A DNA stretch of 27,173 nt, taken from the NCBI GenBank assembly GCA_011053245.1, contig DRGS01000192.1, forward strand, positions 1 to 27,173, read 5' to 3'. Below are positions 22,749-27,173 of this stretch, in pieces. The stretch is from Phycisphaerales bacterium (GTDB lineage: Bacteria > Planctomycetota > Phycisphaerae > Sedimentisphaerales > Anaerohalosphaeraceae). The first letter of the stretch is position 1. Each line of letters starts with the position of its first letter. The position numbers were made by a program, and so were the translations under genes. The notes under the pieces were generated by a model. It had not been told where the DNA came from. It saw only the letters and a list, made by a program, of their open reading frames with translations, and did no database searches.

Positions 22749-23400
22749 TTTCCCCCCTCTTTGCGTTACGATAGACAACTTCCGTCTTGCCGGTTAAGTG
22801 TTTGATCACCAGCACGTCGGCGGCGAGATCGCCAAGCAGGTCGTCATGGCTGCTTGCCAGAACAAATCTTCGTCCGAATCGTTTGGCAAGTTTGTGAATG
22901 TTATAAGCGATCACCGCCGCCGTTATGCGGTCAAGATTCGAGCAGAACTCATCGGCAAAGATAGTTTTGGCTCCGCTTGCGATCGCTTTTGCCAGACGGT
23001 AGCGATACTTCTGCCCTTCGCTAAGTTTCGACGGCGTTTGAAGAACCGTAAAGACATCGTTTAGCCCTGCCTTACTGAGAGCCTTGAGCGATTCGAAAAA
23101 ACTTCCATCGATGCAGTCAACGACTGATCTGTCATCTTCAAGTTCGATGTCGTCAAGGCGAACTCGCTGGTTTTCGGGAGTCTGGCTGTATATCTCACGC
23201 AGTATAACGCTTTTGCCCGCACCGGAAGCGCCGACGATATAGCAGATGTCGCCGTCATCCAATGTAAACCGGCACTTGTGAGTGAACGCCTTTACCCTTA
23301 GCCGCTCAAGATCAAGCCCGAACATCTTCATTACCGCAACAGTTTTTTTCGTCGCCTTGACCTGCGAGTAAAACGTCTTGTCAATATCATACTTCTGCAT
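22735..23400 (-). CDS. Soluble ABC-type ATPase of the cassette
   Basis: A 221-residue ABC ATPase with every motif: Walker A GASGAGKS (57-64), signature LSEGQ (126-130), Walker B TIFADE (146-151, Asp150 and Glu151), D-loop SNLD (154-157) and switch SSHDD (His185). It has no membrane helices and no membrane partner gene, and only about 60 residues separate Walker A from the signature, shorter than in transporter ATPases. This points to a non-transport role such as DNA handling or powering a partner protein. GGAG lies 6 nt before the ATG. It overlaps the regulator gene upstream by 14 nt and the GNAT gene downstream by 14 nt, so an ABC-GNAT complex is likely. The family is not recognised beyond resemblance to the ATPase half of COG2401. 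Confidence 0.88.
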   Translation of the reverse strand: MQKYDIDKTFYSQVKATKKTVAVMKMFGLDLERLRVKAFTHKCRFTLDDGDICYIVGASGAGKSVILREIYSQTPENQRVRLDDIELEDDRSVVDCIDGSFFESLKALSKAGLNDVFTVLQTPSKLSEGQKYRYRLAKAIASGAKTIFADEFCSNLDRITAAVIAYNIHKLAKRFGRRFVLASSHDDLLGDLAADVLVIKHLTGKTEVVYRNAKRGENGSA

Positions 23401-23857
23401 TATGTCTCCGATCTTTCTTTCCCGACGCTACGACAATTTTCTGTATTCGTTTAAGTCCCATACGGACATGATAAATGGAAACCCTTCTCTTCGTCGCGAT
23501 CTTCCTCTGGGATAAACCGTCAAGAAAATGATCCTTGGCGATCCTCTGCTCAAGCGGGTTCAGTTTCATGCGGTTGTGAAGACAGGTGATATATTCGCCG
23601 TCCAGGAGTCTCTTGGTGATCTTGCGGATCCGCCGGGCGACCGTGGCCTCGTTGACGCCCATCAAGCGGGCTATCTGGCCGTATGTACTGCCCCCATCAA
23701 GATACATTTTCATAATCGCTCCGTCGGTTCCGCTTAGAGTATCAGCTCTGGATCTTAGCATTTCGGCGCGATCGGCAAAAACGGACCTCTGCAAAAAATC
23801 GCCGCCATTGGCGTCTTCGGCCACAAATTTTGAAATGTCGACCCGAACCTTACTCAT
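23387..23857 (-). CDS. Sigma-like tandem helix-turn-helix regulator
   Basis: A 156-residue DNA-binding protein with two helix-turn-helix units of the sigma-region-4/LuxR shape: STYGQIARLMGVNEATVARR (57-76) and GLSQRKIATKRRVSIYHVRM (114-133). Sigma region 2 is absent, so it is a regulator rather than a sigma factor. The start at 23857 has AGGAAG 3 nt upstream and gives MSKVRVDISKFV; an ATG at 23893 adds 12 basic residues but has no ribosome site. It is the first gene of the six-gene cassette and overlaps the ABC ATPase gene by 14 nt, so it probably controls the cassette, by analogy with the regulators at the head of phage gene blocks. Confidence 0.78.
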   Translation of the reverse strand: MSKVRVDISKFVAEDANGGDFLQRSVFADRAEMLRSRADTLSGTDGAIMKMYLDGGSTYGQIARLMGVNEATVARRIRKITKRLLDGEYITCLHNRMKLNPLEQRIAKDHFLDGLSQRKIATKRRVSIYHVRMGLKRIQKIVVASGKKDRRHNAEV

Positions 23858-23926
23858 TTTCTTCCTGAAACGACTTTCGCCTAATTTATTCATATGTTAG
23901 TTATATAAACATCAAACATTATGTGT

Positions 23927-23954
23927 AGTTTACAATAAATAAATGAGAACGCAA
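23927..23954 (-). promoter_or_regulatory. Candidate promoter of the terminase-ABC-GNAT cassette
   Basis: Minus strand: TTGCGT (23954-23949), 16-nt spacer, TAAACT (23932-23927), about 70 nt before the preferred start at 23857. The region is very A/T-rich, so chance matches are easy. Confidence 0.35.
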
Positions 23955-24059
23955 GGTTTTTTTGAGAATTTTTTGAAAAAAAGTGCTTACAGAGGAATGT
24001 TTTTTGCTATATATGTCGTAAGTTCTGTCAAGACAGGCAGTTATGTAGCCTTAAAAATA

Positions 24060-24500
24060 TCAGTCACAAAAGAGGTCGCCGGTTTGCCAGTCAAAGCCAA
24101 CAGTTTCAAGAGAATCGGTCATATTTGTGCCATTTACGGTGTCCATGGTGCCATTGACCATTTCTACTAAGATCTTTTCGGTTGCTGTGACCCCCTCAAG
24201 GCCCCTCTGCATCATCTGGTAAGTCGTTTCGCACTCCTGAACCTTGTCAGGAACAGTCGGCAGTAAGCCCTCGTTGAGTATTTTTCCCGATGCGGATACC
24301 CAGATCCATCCGGCATCTTCGGGGTTTGATGTTGGCATAAGAGGGTGCGGCAAATCGGAGGCCGGATCCCAGTCATCCATCAATTTATGATGCTGCTCCC
24401 AGTTCGCCGGTCGGTACATATAATAGTTCTTTTCGGCTTGGCAACCGAAAATCACAGTCAGCAGTGACAGTAATGCCAATATAACAAAGTTTCGCACCAT
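24060..24500 (-). CDS. Putative lipoprotein of unknown function
   Basis: A 146-residue exported protein. The start at 24500 has GGAG 8 nt upstream and gives a short signal peptide MVRNFVILALLSLLTVIFG with the probable lipid-attachment Cys20 (IFG-C). The mature part is acidic and rich in Trp, Met and Pro (RPANWEQHHKLMDDWDPASD, then GWIWVSASGKILNEG) with Cys91 and a Cys next to the end (DLFCD). I recognise no family. It stands alone between the cassette and the divergent enolase gene. The lipobox with Phe at -2 is not ideal, so simple membrane anchoring is an alternative. Confidence 0.65.
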   Translation of the reverse strand: MVRNFVILALLSLLTVIFGCQAEKNYYMYRPANWEQHHKLMDDWDPASDLPHPLMPTSNPEDAGWIWVSASGKILNEGLLPTVPDKVQECETTYQMMQRGLEGVTATEKILVEMVNGTMDTVNGTNMTDSLETVGFDWQTGDLFCD

Positions 24501-24691
24501 CTTATGACTCCAGGATAATCTCATATATAGAATATCGGTGCTATTGGGGTCAAGCTTAAATAAGCTCTTCCTATCAAAAGTCCTTGACGCCGCCGAAAAT
24601 TACGGGTAAACTCCCTTGGACTCGTTGTGAAAATATCCGGCGTTTTCGGTGTGCGATCGAGTATCTAAATGTGTAAATGATAGCATTATAA

Positions 24692-25999
<1,308 letters not shown>

Positions 26000-26015
26000 T
26001 CTGCAAAAATTGACG

Positions 26016-26046
26016 GCAGGGGCGAGATGTTCGTCCCTGCTTTTTT
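26016..26046 (+). terminator. Rho-independent terminator of eno
   Basis: GCAGGGGCGA (26016-26025), loop GATGT, TCGTCCCTGC (26031-26040), then TTTTTT (26041-26046). The 10-bp stem has a single G-T wobble. Confidence 0.92.
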
Positions 26047-26084
26047 CTTAGTGCAATGTTCTGATAACCTTAAGGGTTTAACAG

Positions 26085-26576
26085 ATGTCAAGGATGGCTG
26101 CCATATTCCGTTTCATTCTCTTTTGCGTATTCTTTTCCGTTGGTGCCTCAGCCATCGTGCTATCTATCCTCACAGACGAATTGCAGCAGCTTTACGAGGG
26201 CCGCGCCGTACTGCAAAGCCAGCAAGTAGATAACGACAAGATCGCTGCCCTCATCGACGATTACGACGGGCAGATAAGATTTATCAACCAGGATCCCAAC
26301 GTACTCAAACGCCTTGCCCGAAGCACTTTCGGCACAGAACCTGTCGTCGAGGACACCGCTTTTCCAAGGGCTTCCGACGAACGGTTAGAAGCTGCAAGGA
26401 AAGCTTTGCTTGAAGAAACGGACACGCAGCAGGATTTATCCGCTGGCCCGCAGTGGCTTGAAAGATGCAGGCAACCAAGATTTCGGCAGAGCCTCTTTAT
26501 CGCAGGCGCAGGCCTCGTACTGATCACATTTATCTTTTTCGGCACACCGGCGAAGATCACAAAGAAACCAGAATAA
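26085..26576 (+). CDS. Small membrane protein with FtsB/DivIC-like N-terminal half
   Basis: A 163-residue protein with a transmembrane helix (about 6-28), a helical stretch (DELQQLYEGRAVLQSQQVDN, 31-50), the segment DPNVLKRLARSTFGTEP (70-86), a charged linker and a second hydrophobic helix (about 135-152) with a basic tail. The helix plus DP-x3-KRLAR-x2-FG pattern resembles the division proteins FtsB and DivIC, whose known versions end there; the second membrane helix is extra. Other readings, such as an unrelated two-helix protein, are open. AAGGG lies 8 nt before the ATG at 26085. It sits between the eno terminator and a convergent dehydrogenase gene, so genetic context gives no help. Confidence 0.6.
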   Translation: MSRMAAIFRFILFCVFFSVGASAIVLSILTDELQQLYEGRAVLQSQQVDNDKIAALIDDYDGQIRFINQDPNVLKRLARSTFGTEPVVEDTAFPRASDERLEAARKALLEETDTQQDLSAGPQWLERCRQPRFRQSLFIAGAGLVLITFIFFGTPAKITKKPE

Positions 26577-26588
26577 CCATCACAGTTG

Positions 26589-27173
26589 TTACGACTGGCT
26601 TCTAACCTCTTCTTTTATCCGCTGGATATGTCCGCGACCCAGAGCCTTTACTTCACAACCTAATTCGAAGTATTTGCGAATCTTATCGTCACTGAGTATT
26701 CCGAAGCAATCTATAACAGCGATAGGTCCGCCGGCCCATTCGACGATCTTTTCCGGATCGAGGTCCATGTACGGCGAATGCGGCACAGCCAATATCACTG
26801 CCTCTACACCTTTCAGCGATGCCTGCAAATCGTCCTGCACCTTGATGTTTTCAAGATCCTGCTGGTTGCGGAAGAATCTCGACCACGATTGACCCGGCGA
26901 CGGATAGACATCCTGATTTTCCAGTTCATACCAATGTTCGAGATAAGGATCGTGGACGTGCATCTCGGCTCCCATCTCGGTCAGTTTTCGAACGACGATC
27001 TCGGAACCGCTGTATCGCGTATCGGCTACGTCCTGACGGTAACTTGCACCGCACAGCAGAATATCCGCACCTGCGATGTACCTGCCCATATTGCGAAGTG
27101 CGTCACGCGTAAGCGTTGCGACACGCAGCCCGCGAGTATCGTTAATATCGATCGCCATCGTAGTGATCTTGAA
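26589..27173 (-). CDS. Nucleotide-sugar dehydrogenase, C-terminal part (runs off window)
   Basis: The reading frame is open to the window edge (FKITT precedes the ATG at 27158), so only the last ~194 residues are seen. They match the C-terminal half of the UDP-glucose/GDP-mannose dehydrogenase family: the end of the central dimerisation helix, then the second Rossmann domain with ADILLCGASYRQDVADTRYS (normally G-x-A-[FY]-K-x-[DN]-x-x-D-x-R), KLTEMGAEMHVHDPYL, VILAVPHSPYMDLD and IAVIDCFGILSDD. The YRQDVADTR version is closest to the UDP-N-acetyl-hexosamine or UDP-glucose branch; the catalytic Cys lies outside the window. Such enzymes make uronic-acid precursors for capsule or exopolysaccharide. 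It ends 12 nt from the convergent membrane-protein gene. Confidence 0.85.
   Translation of the reverse strand, partial: FKITTMAIDINDTRGLRVATLTRDALRNMGRYIAGADILLCGASYRQDVADTRYSGSEIVVRKLTEMGAEMHVHDPYLEHWYELENQDVYPSPGQSWSRFFRNQQDLENIKVQDDLQASLKGVEAVILAVPHSPYMDLDPEKIVEWAGGPIAVIDCFGILSDDKIRKYFELGCEVKALGRGHIQRIKEEVRSQS

Noticed and set aside
19453..23857. Calling the terminase region a prophage
   Set aside because: Only terminase-like genes and a regulator resemble phage genes; there is no integrase, portal, capsid, tail, lysis gene or flanking direct repeat that I could find.

Overview
The window looks like chromosomal DNA of an anaerobic bacterium of the Planctomycetes group, most plausibly a Phycisphaerae/Sedimentisphaerales-like lineage. 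This is an inference from gene content, not from a marker gene. The support is two secreted proteins with the PEP-CTERM sorting tail (ending VPEPATMALLGFG... and VPEPATLVILGIGG...), an ECF sigma factor paired with a membrane protein carrying a large LolA-like exterior domain, a small coiled-coil protein of a type I associate with planctomycetes, REP-like palindromes, and an oxygen-sensitive multi-iron-sulfur formate dehydrogenase. No rRNA, tRNA or CRISPR array was found.

Left part (1-9317, all on the minus strand): molybdenum metabolism. A molybdenum-cofactor operon runs from 3931 down through a small CQLGCF protein, a short ModE-type regulator, a small membrane protein, a MobB-like P-loop protein, moeA, moaA, moaC and the start of a MOSC-domain gene cut by the window edge. 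A good promoter (TTGACA-N17-TTTAAT) is followed directly by a 32-bp palindrome of the ModE-box kind, so feedback repression is likely. Upstream is a three-gene operon for a NuoE/NuoF/NuoG-type, NAD-linked and possibly electron-bifurcating formate dehydrogenase, whose catalytic subunit would use the cofactor made by the neighbouring operon.

Middle part (9500-19424): cimA (citramalate synthase), a convergent ECF sigma/anti-sigma-like pair with its own terminator, then a PEP-CTERM gene, a coiled-coil gene and a second PEP-CTERM gene. The first two of these carry a duplicated ~78-bp leader built around the palindrome TACCCTTATAGGGTA. Then come a phosphomannomutase/phosphoglucomutase, a convergent glyoxalase-II-like metallo-hydrolase and a major facilitator transporter.

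Right part: 19453-23857 (minus strand) is the most unusual piece. Six overlapping genes encode a tandem-HTH sigma-like regulator, a soluble ABC ATPase, a GNAT-fold protein, a ParB/Srx-domain protein, a small-terminase-like HTH protein and a large-terminase-like ATPase/nuclease. Every junction overlaps by 4 to 17 nt and no portal, capsid, tail, lysis or integrase gene is present, so it reads as a self-contained, phage-derived DNA-handling or DNA-modifying cassette rather than a prophage. I do not know a described function for it. It is followed by a lipoprotein gene, enolase with a clear terminator, a small FtsB/DivIC-like membrane protein and the C-terminal part of a nucleotide-sugar dehydrogenase running off the window.

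All identifications come from reading motifs by eye. No database search or structure prediction was run.
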